Source of the DNA: an uncultured Dialister sp.
GTDB lineage: Bacteria > Bacillota > Negativicutes > Veillonellales > Dialisteraceae
Length of the DNA stretch: 6,502 bases
Direction: 5' to 3'
Assembly (NCBI GenBank): GCA_900314595.1
Contig: OMVW01000064.1
Coordinates: 1 to 6,502, forward strand
This document shows positions 1 to 6,268 of the stretch, piece after piece. Within the stretch, counting starts at the first letter, position 1. Every line of letters begins with the position of its first letter. The translations under genes were made by a program, and so were the position numbers. Below the pieces are notes generated by a model. The model did not search any database. It was not told the origin of the DNA and saw only the letters and a program-made list of their open reading frames with translations.

Positions 1-20
1 TTTTGTCGTATTTTTTTCGA

Positions 21-38
21 CTTTTTTGCACAAAAAAG
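21..38. repeat. Perfect 18-bp palindrome of T and A runs
   Basis: CTTTTTTG, a CA spacer, then CAAAAAAG form a perfect inverted repeat that overlaps the T-tract of the neighbouring terminator. Just to the left, GTCG (5-8) and CGAC (18-21) form a weak 4-bp stem followed by six T on the plus strand. This could be a weak terminator for a rightward gene outside the window, but such AT-rich symmetry can also arise by chance. Confidence 0.35.
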
Positions 39-61
39 CACGCACCTTTCGATGCGTACTT
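32..61 (-). terminator. Intrinsic terminator of the DAHP synthase gene
   Basis: Read on the minus strand, AAGTACGCATC and GGTGCGTGCTT form an 11-bp stem (with two G-U pairs) closed by a GAAA tetraloop. The stem is followed directly by a run of six T. It begins about 50 bases after the stop codon of the leftward DAHP synthase gene, so it is the natural end of that transcript. Confidence 0.85.
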
Positions 62-113
62 GAACTATTTTATGAATTTCTTAAGTTAATGACATTGCTT
101 CTAACTGCTGACC

Positions 114-1145
114 TCACACCTTCTCCGCCAGTTCCATGATCAGGTCCCGGCTCTTCGGCCAGCCCAGGCAGGGATCGGTGATAGATTTACCGTAGATGCC
201 TTCCCCGATTTTCTGGTTACCGTCTTCGATATAACTTTCAATCATGAGGCCTTTCACGATATGCCTGATATCATTGGAATAGCTGCGGCTTGCCATGACA
301 TCTTTGGCAATGCGGATCTGTTCCAGATATTTCTTCCCCGAATTATTGTGGTTGCAGTCTACGACGATTGCCGGATTTTTCACATTTCTTTCCGCATACA
401 TCTCTGCTACCTTCTGAATGCTTTCATAATGGTAGTTCGGCATGGACGTACCGAAATGGTTCACATAGCCGCGAAGGATGGCATGAGCATAAGGATTGCC
501 CGTAGTATGGACTTCCCATCCGTGGAAGAGGAAATCCTGCTCACTCTGGGCAGCTTCGATGGAATTCATCATGACAGAAAGATCGCCGGAAGTCGGATTC
601 TTCATACCCACCGGAATACCTGCGCCGCTTGCAATCATGCGGTGCAGCTGGTCTTCTACGGAACGGGCGCCGATAGCTCCATAGGAAAGAAGATCCGAGA
701 GGTAGCGATGATTCTCCGGATACAGGATTTCCTCAGCGCAGGTAAAACCTGTTTCTTCAATCACATGGACGTGCATGCGGCGGATAGCCTTGATGCCTTC
801 CATCATATTTTCCTTACCCTCCGGGTCCGGCTGATGAAGCATTCCCTTGTAACCTTTGCCAATGGTTCTCGGTTTATTGGTGTACACGCGGGGAACAATG
901 AAAATCCTGTCCTTTACGGCTTCTGCCACCTGGGAAAGGCGGGTGCAGTAATCGAGGACTGCCGGTTCATTATCTGCCGAACAGGGCCCTATAATGAGAA
1001 GCAGCCGGTCATCCTTCCCTGTCATAATATCTGCAATCTGCTGATCTCTTTCGGCCTTCAGCTTCTGAAATTCCGGTTTCAGCGGAATTTCCCGTTTTAC
1101 TTCCATCGGTTCCGGCAGTTTCCGGATAAATTTCATCTGTTCCAT
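114..1145 (-). CDS. aroF: 3-deoxy-7-phosphoheptulonate (DAHP) synthase, class I alpha (AroFGH type)
   Basis: This cytoplasmic enzyme condenses phosphoenolpyruvate with erythrose 4-phosphate, the first step of the shikimate pathway to aromatic amino acids. The 343 residues match the usual ~350 of the E. coli AroF/G/H family along the whole length. Visible motifs are GPCS (C55), the phosphate/PEP-binding PRVYTNKPRT (R86, K91), GAIGAR (156-161), PVGMKN (K182), a DCNHNNS motif (H266), MIES (E303) and YGKSITD (D324). C55, H266, E303 and D324 correspond to the four metal ligands of E. coli AroG, so the enzyme should be active. Positions equivalent to E. coli AroG D146, P150 and S180, where changes relieve phenylalanine feedback, are Y142, H146 and G176 here, so allosteric control probably differs. 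The ATG at 1145 has AGGA ten bases upstream; ATG at 1136 is a weaker alternative. The aroF/aroG/aroH choice is not resolvable, so the symbol is nominal. Confidence 0.95.
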   Translation of the reverse strand: MEQMKFIRKLPEPMEVKREIPLKPEFQKLKAERDQQIADIMTGKDDRLLLIIGPCSADNEPAVLDYCTRLSQVAEAVKDRIFIVPRVYTNKPRTIGKGYKGMLHQPDPEGKENMMEGIKAIRRMHVHVIEETGFTCAEEILYPENHRYLSDLLSYGAIGARSVEDQLHRMIASGAGIPVGMKNPTSGDLSVMMNSIEAAQSEQDFLFHGWEVHTTGNPYAHAILRGYVNHFGTSMPNYHYESIQKVAEMYAERNVKNPAIVVDCNHNNSGKKYLEQIRIAKDVMASRSYSNDIRHIVKGLMIESYIEDGNQKIGEGIYGKSITDPCLGWPKSRDLIMELAEKV

Positions 1146-1175
1146 TTTTCACCATTCCTGTATCAAAGAGAAGGA

Positions 1176-1204
1176 AATATATCCCTGCTCATTCATACTA
1201 TCAA
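1176..1204 (-). promoter_or_regulatory. Sigma-A-type promoter of the DAHP synthase gene
   Basis: On the minus strand TTGATA (1204-1199) and TATATT (1181-1176) are separated by exactly 17 bases. Each hexamer matches five of six consensus positions. The -10 lies about 30 bases upstream of the ATG at 1145. It suggests that the gene has its own promoter although it follows the kinase/TIGR04076 pair on the same strand. Confidence 0.65.
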
Positions 1205-1208
1205 TTTT

Positions 1209-1222
1209 TGCCGCCAGCGGCA
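1209..1222. promoter_or_regulatory. Inverted repeat just upstream of the DAHP synthase -35 box
   Basis: TGCCGCCAGCGGCA is a perfect 6-bp inverted repeat around a 2-base centre, four bases upstream of the -35 hexamer. On neither strand is it followed by a T run, so it does not look like a terminator. It could be an operator or a weak transcript-end hairpin for the upstream gene. No regulator is recognised. Confidence 0.3.
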
Positions 1223-1254
1223 CACCTTCACGAAGAACGATTATCGCCAGTGAC

Positions 1255-1536
1255 TCAATCAAAGTCCTTATCTATTCTTTCAATCCTGAACACATTGATC
1301 GTCTCCACATCCGGGCAGCAGAAGAGAGCCGTCCCCTTTTCCTGTCCCGGCTGGGGGATTTCCCCGCCATAGCGGAGGATGTCTATATATGGGAAGGCCA
1401 CATGCATGGCCATGGGGCAGATCTTTCCCCGTTCGCTGTCAAAATCCCAGGAATCTCCAGAGCGATGGCCCCGATGGCAGGGGCAGGGCCCTTTCCTGTC
1501 CACGCAGGTAATCCGTATCTTCGGTCTTCTCGGCAT
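1255..1536 (-). CDS. Small cysteine-rich TIGR04076-type protein of unknown function
   Basis: The 93-residue product resembles the TIGR04076 family, small conserved proteins seen mainly in anaerobes and archaea whose function is not known. Family-like elements are an N-terminal KIRITC strand (C11), a GPCPC segment (C18, C20), KICPMA (C40), a hydrophobic AFPYIDILRYGG stretch (48-58), a LFCCPD motif (C73, C74) and a C-terminal VFRIERID. The six cysteines suggest metal binding or redox chemistry, which is inference. The start is taken at 1536 because that ATG overlaps the kinase stop codon as TGATG and has a strong GGAGGTG eight bases upstream. An in-frame ATG at 1557 would add seven residues but lies inside the kinase gene, upstream of that ribosome binding site. 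Coupling to the kinase suggests co-expression, not a shown functional link. Confidence 0.75.
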   Translation of the reverse strand: MPRRPKIRITCVDRKGPCPCHRGHRSGDSWDFDSERGKICPMAMHVAFPYIDILRYGGEIPQPGQEKGTALFCCPDVETINVFRIERIDKDFD

Positions 1537-2351
1537 CAGTCCAGCACCTCCAGGCATTTTTCAACGGGAATCCCTTTGAAATTATCTTTTGCGTCCTGAC
1601 TCATGACAATCATTTTCCTTACTGCAATCATGGCTTTATCCACCGAATCCATCATGGACATGCCATTCATGACACTGCCCATAAAAATAGCGGAGAATAT
1701 ATCCCCGGTCCCGGGGAACCGGACCGGAATGAGGTCAAAGGTCCGCAGGAAAAATTCCCGCTCTCCCTCATCATAGCCTGCCACTGCATCTTTACCGTCC
1801 ACTTTTGCCGAAGTGACTGCCACAGACCCCTTGCTCATCATGTACAGCTTTCCGAGTATCCTTTTCATATCAGACCAGGCCACTCCCTCAGGATGGTAAG
1901 GAGTATTCGTCAAAAGGCAGGCTTCCGTATAATTGGGGACCATATAATCAGCATTGGAAATCAGTTTCCTCATGCTTTCTACCGTTTTTGAGTTCAGCCC
2001 GTTATACAGATGACCTTCGTCCCCCATAATGGGATCCATAAAGATTTTCGTCCCCTTCTCCCTTTCCTTCCTGCAGTAATTGGAAATCATGGCTGCCTGC
2101 ATGGGGGAAGTGATGAAGCCTGTAGAAATACCATCGAAAGAAAACCCCAGCGCTTTCCATACACTGATGGTATTCCTCATATAATCCGTGGTATCCAGTA
2201 TTTCAAAACGCCCGTAATCAAGGGTATTTGACACCAGGGCCGTGGGCAGATTGAAAATTTCATGGCCCATATGGGTCAGGACCGGCATCATGGCTGAAAG
2301 AGCCACCTTACCGTACCCGGGAAGATCATTAATCAGAAGAAGCTTGCTCAT
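1536..2351 (-). CDS. pdxK: Pyridoxal/pyridoxamine kinase (PdxK/PdxY type, ribokinase-like fold)
   Basis: This is a 271-residue member of the PdxK/PdxY (COG2240) branch of the ribokinase superfamily. Such enzymes phosphorylate pyridoxal, pyridoxamine or pyridoxine with ATP in the cytoplasm to salvage vitamin B6 into pyridoxal 5'-phosphate. Visible features are an N-terminal NDLPGYGKVALSAM segment (8-21) that lines the substrate pocket in the family, a FMDPIMGD motif (104-111), a VPNYTEACLL segment (138-147) equivalent to the family PN.TE element, and PGTGDIFSA (213-221), which holds the anion hole and probable catalytic base D217. The length is close to the usual 280-290. The start at 2351 is backed by AGAGGG about seven bases upstream. 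The gene is the first of a two-gene unit with the TIGR04076-type protein, whose ATG overlaps its TGA. The preferred vitamer cannot be told from sequence. Confidence 0.9.
   Translation of the reverse strand: MSKLLLINDLPGYGKVALSAMMPVLTHMGHEIFNLPTALVSNTLDYGRFEILDTTDYMRNTISVWKALGFSFDGISTGFITSPMQAAMISNYCRKEREKGTKIFMDPIMGDEGHLYNGLNSKTVESMRKLISNADYMVPNYTEACLLTNTPYHPEGVAWSDMKRILGKLYMMSKGSVAVTSAKVDGKDAVAGYDEGEREFFLRTFDLIPVRFPGTGDIFSAIFMGSVMNGMSMMDSVDKAMIAVRKMIVMSQDAKDNFKGIPVEKCLEVLD
1544..1550 (-). promoter_or_regulatory. Ribosome binding site GGAGGTG inside the kinase gene
   Basis: GGAGGTG lies in the last codons of the kinase gene, eight bases before the ATG at 1536. It decides the start of the TIGR04076-type protein and, with the TGATG junction, supports coupled translation. 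Confidence 0.7.
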
Positions 2352-2383
2352 ACTATCCCTCTTTCAAAATTGTATTATTTTAT

Positions 2384-2413
2384 TGTATCATATTTGTGGA
2401 AATATTTTGTAAA
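2384..2413 (-). promoter_or_regulatory. Possible promoter of the kinase operon
   Basis: In the AT-rich divergent gap 2352-2445 the minus strand shows TTTACA (2413-2408) as a -35 candidate. Possible -10 boxes are GATACA (18-base spacer, 2389-2384) or TATGAT (15-base spacer, 2392-2387). Neither is a clean match. The gap must also hold the promoter of the rightward glycosylase gene, for which I see only a weak -10 candidate (TTATAC, 2424-2429). Confidence 0.35.
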
Positions 2414-2445
2414 TAGTTCGCAATTATACAGCAAAAGGAATCTCA

Positions 2446-3264
2446 ATGAACGTACTCATCCGCGATGATTTCGACCTTCAAAAAATCATAAACAGCGGCC
2501 AGTGTTTCCGGGCAGTAGAAATCAAACCGGGACTCTTTCGCTTTATGTCAGGCCGCCATGTACTTTATATTTCTCAAAACAGGGGAATTCATTATGAAAT
2601 ATCCTGCTCGAAATATGTCTGGAACCATGTATGGAAACCATATTTCGATTTATTCTTTGACTACGAAGCCCTGAGGCGGAAAATTCCTACCGGGGATACT
2701 TTCCTCACAAAAGCCGCAGACTACAGCAAGGGCATACGGATCCTGAATCAGGACCCCTGGGAAATGCTCATTACTTTCATCATTTCCCAGAGAAAATCGA
2801 TTCCTGCCATCCGCACATCAGTTGAAAAACTCTGCAGAAAAGCAGGGCAAAAAATAGAAACCCCTTTCGAAAGTCTCTATACCTTCCCCACACCGAAAGC
2901 GCTCTCTGCCTTATCCCCCGATGATCTCAGGGACTGCTCCCTGGGCTACCGGGCACCCTATATTTACGAAACGACCCGTCTGATCAGGAAATATCCTCAC
3001 CTGTTGAAAGAAATGGACCATTTCCCCGATGAGGAACTGGTCTCAAAGCTTATGGAACTGCCGGGTGTCGGCATCAAAGTGGCAGACTGCACCGCCCTTT
3101 TCGGGTACCACAGGACAGGACTTGCCCCTGTGGACGTGTGGATTCAGAGAGTGATCGATACCTGTTACTGCGGAAATAATCCCTTCCCTGCCTTTGGAAA
3201 GGATGCAGGCATCATTCAGCAGTATCTGTTCTATTACGCACAAACGACAAAACTCAAAAGATAA
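2446..3264 (+). CDS. ogg: 8-oxoguanine DNA glycosylase/AP lyase, OGG1-like (HhH-GPD family)
   Basis: This is a base-excision repair enzyme that removes 8-oxoguanine from oxidised DNA. Its 272 residues follow the layout of eukaryotic OGG1 rather than bacterial MutM. An N-terminal OGG domain holds GQCFR (18-22, like GQSFR of human OGG1), and an HhH-GPD domain opens with NQDPWE (101-106). The hairpin LPGVGIKVADC (205-215) carries catalytic lysine K211, equivalent to human K249, and APVDVW carries D230, equivalent to human D268. C215, Q258 and F262 match human C253, Q315 and F319 of the 8-oxoguanine pocket, and R169 matches R204. Human N149 and R154, which read the opposite cytosine, are R116 and A121 here, consistent with a bacterial Ogg subgroup such as the Clostridium acetobutylicum enzyme that lacks strict cytosine preference. 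The ATG at 2446 has AAGGAA five bases upstream. It stands alone, divergent from the kinase. Confidence 0.9.
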   Translation: MNVLIRDDFDLQKIINSGQCFRAVEIKPGLFRFMSGRHVLYISQNRGIHYEISCSKYVWNHVWKPYFDLFFDYEALRRKIPTGDTFLTKAADYSKGIRILNQDPWEMLITFIISQRKSIPAIRTSVEKLCRKAGQKIETPFESLYTFPTPKALSALSPDDLRDCSLGYRAPYIYETTRLIRKYPHLLKEMDHFPDEELVSKLMELPGVGIKVADCTALFGYHRTGLAPVDVWIQRVIDTCYCGNNPFPAFGKDAGIIQQYLFYYAQTTKLKR

Positions 3265-3267
3265 CTG

Positions 3268-3295
3268 AAAAACCGCGGCATCACCGCGGCTTTTC
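3268..3295. terminator. Bidirectional terminator between convergent genes
   Basis: CCGCGG (3273-3278) and CCGCGG (3284-3289) form a 6-bp GC-only stem with a CATCA loop. It is flanked by five A on the left and CTTTT on the right, so a T-tract follows the stem on both strands (TTTTTC on minus, TTTT on plus). It lies just after the glycosylase stop and about 27 bases beyond the stop of the convergent coiled-coil gene, and serves both. Confidence 0.85.
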
Positions 3296-3321
3296 CATCC
3301 GGCGTAACAAACGGAAGAGAT

Positions 3322-3741
3322 TTAATTCAGTTTGACTCCTGCTTTTTTCAACGTCTTAAATGTATATTGCAGAATGTTATACAATGTCTCTCCGTCCTCG
3401 GCGGTGAGATTTTTATCATCCAGCTGCTTCAGATCTTTGTAATAATACCCCAGCTTGCTGCCAAGCGTTTCCAATAGTTCTGCGTCTTTCTCGGTTTCCG
3501 GTACTGCAGCTTCCGCCTTCGGTTCATCCTTCAGCTCCCGAAGCTCTGCTTCCAGCTGGAATACCTTTTCCCGCAGCTTTCCATTTTCCTCCTGCATGGA
3601 TTCTATGGTCAGCTGAAGTCCTTCATTGGTATCTCTTTCCTGGGACAGATTGACCTGCAGCGCTTCCACCGTTCCCTTCAGTACCTCAATGGTCTGTTTC
3701 GCTGCTTTCAATCCCTCTTCCGTCAGTATGTTGTCATTCAT
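3322..3741 (-). CDS. Coiled-coil protein of unknown function
   Basis: I do not recognise a family for this 139-residue acidic protein. Residues 8-71 form a long helix rich in E, K, Q and L with heptad-like spacing, very likely a coiled coil. A charged linker follows (about 72-86, DEPKAEAAVPETEKD), then a compact C-terminal part (87-139) with LGYYYKDLKQLDDKNLT and YNILQYTFKTLKKAG that looks folded and helical. There is no signal peptide, membrane segment or cysteine, so it should be cytoplasmic and probably oligomeric. The ATG at 3741 is preceded by AAAGGAG with eight bases of spacing, a strong start signal. It has its own promoter candidate upstream and shares the terminator at 3268-3295. Good initiation signals and normal codon use argue that it is a real gene. 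A structural or scaffold role is only a guess. Confidence 0.8.
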   Translation of the reverse strand: MNDNILTEEGLKAAKQTIEVLKGTVEALQVNLSQERDTNEGLQLTIESMQEENGKLREKVFQLEAELRELKDEPKAEAAVPETEKDAELLETLGSKLGYYYKDLKQLDDKNLTAEDGETLYNILQYTFKTLKKAGVKLN

Positions 3742-3778
3742 TCTATCACTCCTTTAAATTGACCGATTACTTTTCTAT

Positions 3779-3805
3779 ATTTTAACACATTTCTGCCCGT
3801 TGCAA
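3779..3805 (-). promoter_or_regulatory. Extended -10 promoter of the coiled-coil gene
   Basis: On the minus strand TGTTAAAAT provides an extended -10 (TAAAAT at 3784-3779 preceded by TGT). TTGCAA at 3805-3800 is a possible -35 at a short 15-base spacing. The -10 lies about 38 bases upstream of the ATG at 3741. Confidence 0.5.
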
Positions 3806-3886
3806 TAAAATACACATAAAAATCGGCGGTTTCGGCTGCGACCAGGTCACAGGTCAGTCCCCTTTTCCATCATCCCAAAGCCTGAC

Positions 3887-4486
3887 TCAGTCATCTATAA
3901 TTTCTTTTCCGATATGTGGAGCCAGAATCTTTTTCTGCGCATATTCAAAAAGTACCTCAGAACCCTCAGCGGTATGTTCATTCCGCTTCATAATCTGATG
4001 AAGATGAACCCCGTGCTCTTTCCAGGCACGGCCGCCGGTATAATCGTTCAGCATCATAGGCTGGATATTGTCCATGGTATGGGCAAAGCGGGACTCCGGA
4101 GTGTCTGCCCTTTCAAATTCATCCCAGAGCGCGCGGAATTTTTCCCCTTCTTTCGGAATCATGCCGAAAAGCCTGTCCGCACTTTCTGCCTCCTTCTTAT
4201 GCTGGTCTTCTTTGGAAACCCCTGCATAGGCATAGGTGTCGCCCGCATAAATTTCCACCAGATCATGAATGAGAAGCATGGAAACCGTCTTCAGTACATC
4301 GATTTTTTCATTACTGTAAGGAGCAAGGAGCAGCGTCATCACCGCCATGTGCCAGGCATGTTCCGCATCATTCTCAAACCGCACCGCTCCGGTAAGGTAC
4401 GTCTGCCGGGTAATGAGCTTTTCCTTGTCTATTTCACGAAAAAAATCAAATAAAGCATCCAGTTTCTTCTCCAGTTTTTCGTCCAT
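3887..4486 (-). CDS. HD-domain phosphohydrolase (YfbR/5'-nucleotidase-like)
   Basis: The 199-residue product belongs to the HD superfamily of metal-dependent phosphohydrolases and is closest in layout to the YfbR/YGK1-type group (COG1896). That group includes 5'-deoxynucleotidases that dephosphorylate (deoxy)nucleoside monophosphates in the cytoplasm. The metal-binding signature is complete: R36 and AEH (H43) in the first helix pair, LIHDLVEIYAGD (72-83, H74 and D75), and MDN (D139) in the later helix. E78 and D83 sit where family members have acidic residues near the site. Size and spacing fit the family, but the precise nucleotide substrate cannot be read from sequence. The ATG at 4486 has AGAGGA about five bases upstream. 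It is the upstream gene of a leftward pair with the coiled-coil gene, separated by 145 bases that contain a separate promoter, so they need not be one operon. Confidence 0.88.
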   Translation of the reverse strand: MDEKLEKKLDALFDFFREIDKEKLITRQTYLTGAVRFENDAEHAWHMAVMTLLLAPYSNEKIDVLKTVSMLLIHDLVEIYAGDTYAYAGVSKEDQHKKEAESADRLFGMIPKEGEKFRALWDEFERADTPESRFAHTMDNIQPMMLNDYTGGRAWKEHGVHLHQIMKRNEHTAEGSEVLFEYAQKKILAPHIGKEIIDD

Positions 4487-4546
4487 GTTATCCTCTTTAT
4501 CTCCATCAATAAGAACGGGTCAAATTCACGACTGTCACAGGCAGCC

Positions 4547-4574
4547 TTTCTATTCATTATAAAGGAACTGTCAA
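4547..4574 (-). promoter_or_regulatory. Candidate promoter of the HD hydrolase gene
   Basis: On the minus strand a perfect TTGACA (4574-4569) is followed after 16 bases by TAGAAA (4552-4547). A perfect TATAAT (4561-4556) also sits between them, but it is too close to this -35 and has no good -35 of its own. The -35 is only seven bases from that of the opposite-facing transferase promoter. Confidence 0.45.
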
Positions 4575-4581
4575 AAAAGTT

Positions 4582-4610
4582 TTTACTTTTCCTCCCGCCC
4601 ATTTTATAAT
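4582..4610 (+). promoter_or_regulatory. Promoter of the phosphoethanolamine transferase gene
   Basis: TTTACT (4582-4587) and a perfect TATAAT (4605-4610) are separated by 17 bases. The -10 ends 26 bases before the ATG at 4637, and AGGAAAGG (4621-4628) supplies the ribosome binding site. The signals for transcription and initiation therefore look intact even though the gene's 3' end is damaged. Confidence 0.6.
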
Positions 4611-4636
4611 TTTAAAAAACAGGAAAGGTTTAATCT

Positions 4637-6046
4637 ATGAAACATGACGTCCTTTTCAGGAAAGCAACGCTTTTCTGCCTTTCTTTTGCCCTTTTCCTGG
4701 GCTGCAGCTATTTATATATGGACCACCTCGCCGGATTTGCCGTGCCGGATACGGAATTCTTTACTCTGGAAATCTCCGCCCTTCTGATTTCCGGATTTTT
4801 CTGCCTGGCCGGGAAGAAATATTTCCTTCTCCTTTTTCTTCCCCTTCTCTGGCTCATCGGCGCTCTATGCATTTTCCCTCTGTCTCATAAACCTCTTCAT
4901 TTCCTGTCCTTCATGCCCTTTATGGGATTTTCTGCCGGTCTTTGGGGTCTGTGGGCCGCACTTCTGATACTGCTTGAAAGAGGGGGCAGGAAGAAATATC
5001 CGGTCTTTCTGTACGCCCTGCTCTTTCCATTACTTCCATTTCTTGTCTGGTCCTACTACTTCATGAACGGAAGCTGGCCCATTTATACGGCACTTCTCGC
5101 CATCTGGCAGACAAACGGCAAGGAAGCCATGGAATACGGGATCAGCCATTTTCATCCGGTCGTATTCATCCTGTTAATATTTACCTTTACCTATGCAGGC
5201 CATATAGCAGGAAATGCAAAAAAATTCCCTTCCCTTTTAATCTCAAAAGCCGGCGCATGGATCCTTTCTGCCGCTTTCATTTTGAGCTTTTATCTCATCT
5301 ATGTATCCCGGGATAATCTATTGACAGAAATATATTTCCAGGCTAGAGACTGCCAGACAAGCTACCTCCAATTTCAAAAAGAAAAAGAGCATCGAAGCCG
5401 GCAGATGGAAGAAACATTGAAAACAATTTCTGCCGCCCCTCATGGAATTCACGTGCTCGTCATCGGAGAATCCGAAAACAGAAAGCATATGAGCGCATAC
5501 GGCTATCAACGCCCCACCACGCCTCATTTAGAAAAAGCAGCCGGAAATCCCCATTTCATCCTGTACACCGATACCTATTCCTGCCATGTACAGACCGTAC
5601 AGGCATTGAGCTATGCATTGACGGCCAAAAATCAGTATAACCATATACCACTGGAAAAAGCGCCTTCCCTGATAGAATGTGCAAAAACGGCGGGATTTCA
5701 TACCATCTGGCTCAGCAACCAGGAAAAATACTCTCTCTACGATACGCCCACATCAGTCATTGCCTCTGAAGCGGACAAGGAAATCTGGCTCAACCACAAT
5801 ATCGGCACAGACCTTAAAACAGAAGTCTACGATGGTGAAATAGTAAACCGGTTGAAAAATCTTGAAATAACTTCCCCCACCCTCCTCATCATCCACCTTA
5901 TGATGAGCCTTATGGAAATCGATATTCCCAATTACAGAGAAAAAACAAACGATATCACCACACCGGACTACAATCCCGGACAAGAAAGATTCCGGACACT
6001 CTTTGGAGAAAAAAAGATTGTAGAAAATAACGATTCCCCAAAATGA
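4637..6046 (+). CDS. Membrane phosphoethanolamine transferase (EptA/CptA-like), C-terminally truncated, probable pseudogene
   Basis: Enzymes of this family sit in the inner membrane and move phosphoethanolamine from phosphatidylethanolamine to lipid A or core sugars of lipopolysaccharide. The N-terminal ~225 residues hold several hydrophobic helices (about 11-29, 42-59, 62-81, 88-113, 122-143, 173-192, 204-223). The sulfatase-fold domain then begins with VLVIGESENRKHMSAYGYQRPTTPHL, where E278 is the expected metal ligand. T320 in the QTVQAL segment is the likely nucleophile, as in the CptA pattern YTIEAL. TAGFHTIWLSNQ (351-362) is also family-like. The domain then fails: the usual HLMGSH motif reads HLMMSL (420-425), and the protein stops at residue 469 near the usual YDNS region. 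It lacks the DHGE metal motif of members that are usually about 530-570 long. Start ATG 4637 has a good ribosome binding site. Activity as a transferase is unlikely. Confidence 0.85.
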   Translation: MKHDVLFRKATLFCLSFALFLGCSYLYMDHLAGFAVPDTEFFTLEISALLISGFFCLAGKKYFLLLFLPLLWLIGALCIFPLSHKPLHFLSFMPFMGFSAGLWGLWAALLILLERGGRKKYPVFLYALLFPLLPFLVWSYYFMNGSWPIYTALLAIWQTNGKEAMEYGISHFHPVVFILLIFTFTYAGHIAGNAKKFPSLLISKAGAWILSAAFILSFYLIYVSRDNLLTEIYFQARDCQTSYLQFQKEKEHRSRQMEETLKTISAAPHGIHVLVIGESENRKHMSAYGYQRPTTPHLEKAAGNPHFILYTDTYSCHVQTVQALSYALTAKNQYNHIPLEKAPSLIECAKTAGFHTIWLSNQEKYSLYDTPTSVIASEADKEIWLNHNIGTDLKTEVYDGEIVNRLKNLEITSPTLLIIHLMMSLMEIDIPNYREKTNDITTPDYNPGQERFRTLFGEKKIVENNDSPK

Positions 6047-6096
6047 AACCGGACCATTCCCTCACCCCGCCTGTGCACATCCCCCATATAAAATTC

Positions 6097-6116
6097 GTTG
6101 CCGCATCAGCGGCAAC
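6097..6116 (-). terminator. Perfect 8-bp hairpin, possible terminator
   Basis: GTTGCCGC and GCGGCAAC pair perfectly around an ATCA loop. On the minus strand the stem is followed by GAATTTTATAT, a moderate U-rich tail, while on the plus strand it is followed by ACCTTCCC. It therefore fits best as a back-up terminator for transcripts leaving the rRNA operon, or as the former terminator of the transferase gene. Confidence 0.4.
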
Positions 6117-6123
6117 ACCTTCC

Positions 6124-6144
6124 CGAACCCCGAACCCCGCACCC
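6124..6144. repeat. Short heptamer tandem repeat
   Basis: CGAACCC, CGAACCC and CGCACCC follow each other directly (6124-6130, 6131-6137, 6138-6144), with a partial fourth unit CGAAA. The array is too short to suggest a function; replication slippage is the simplest source. Confidence 0.6.
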
Positions 6145-6268
6145 CGAAATCTCGGAATGGGCTATACCGGGCCGTGCCGTGGTGAGGCTAAGACCCGAAT
6201 ACCGTATGTTTCTCAATCCCCGGTAACTGCCAAACCCGCACTACCCATCAGCATACCATTTGTAGCAC

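Noticed and set aside
261..1253. 330-codon open frame on the plus strand opposite the DAHP synthase
   Set aside because: It is antisense to a complete, motif-perfect enzyme gene, has no recognisable domain, and extends across that gene's promoter.
1146..1254. T-box or other leader riboswitch before the DAHP synthase
   Set aside because: The gap is only about 109 bases, lacks the T-box conserved sequence, and contains a promoter close to the start codon.
1537..1557. Upstream ATG for the TIGR04076-type gene
   Set aside because: It lies before the GGAGGTG site and within the kinase gene. The ATG at 1536 has ideal spacing and overlaps the kinase stop codon.
3914..4453. 179-codon open frame on the plus strand opposite the HD hydrolase
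   Set aside because: It is a shadow of the HD-domain gene, whose metal motif is complete, and it shows no family features.
6150..6240. Possible tRNA or other small RNA near the rRNA operon
   Set aside because: I could not find a cloverleaf, a T-loop GTTCGA-type motif or a conserved RNA element on either strand.
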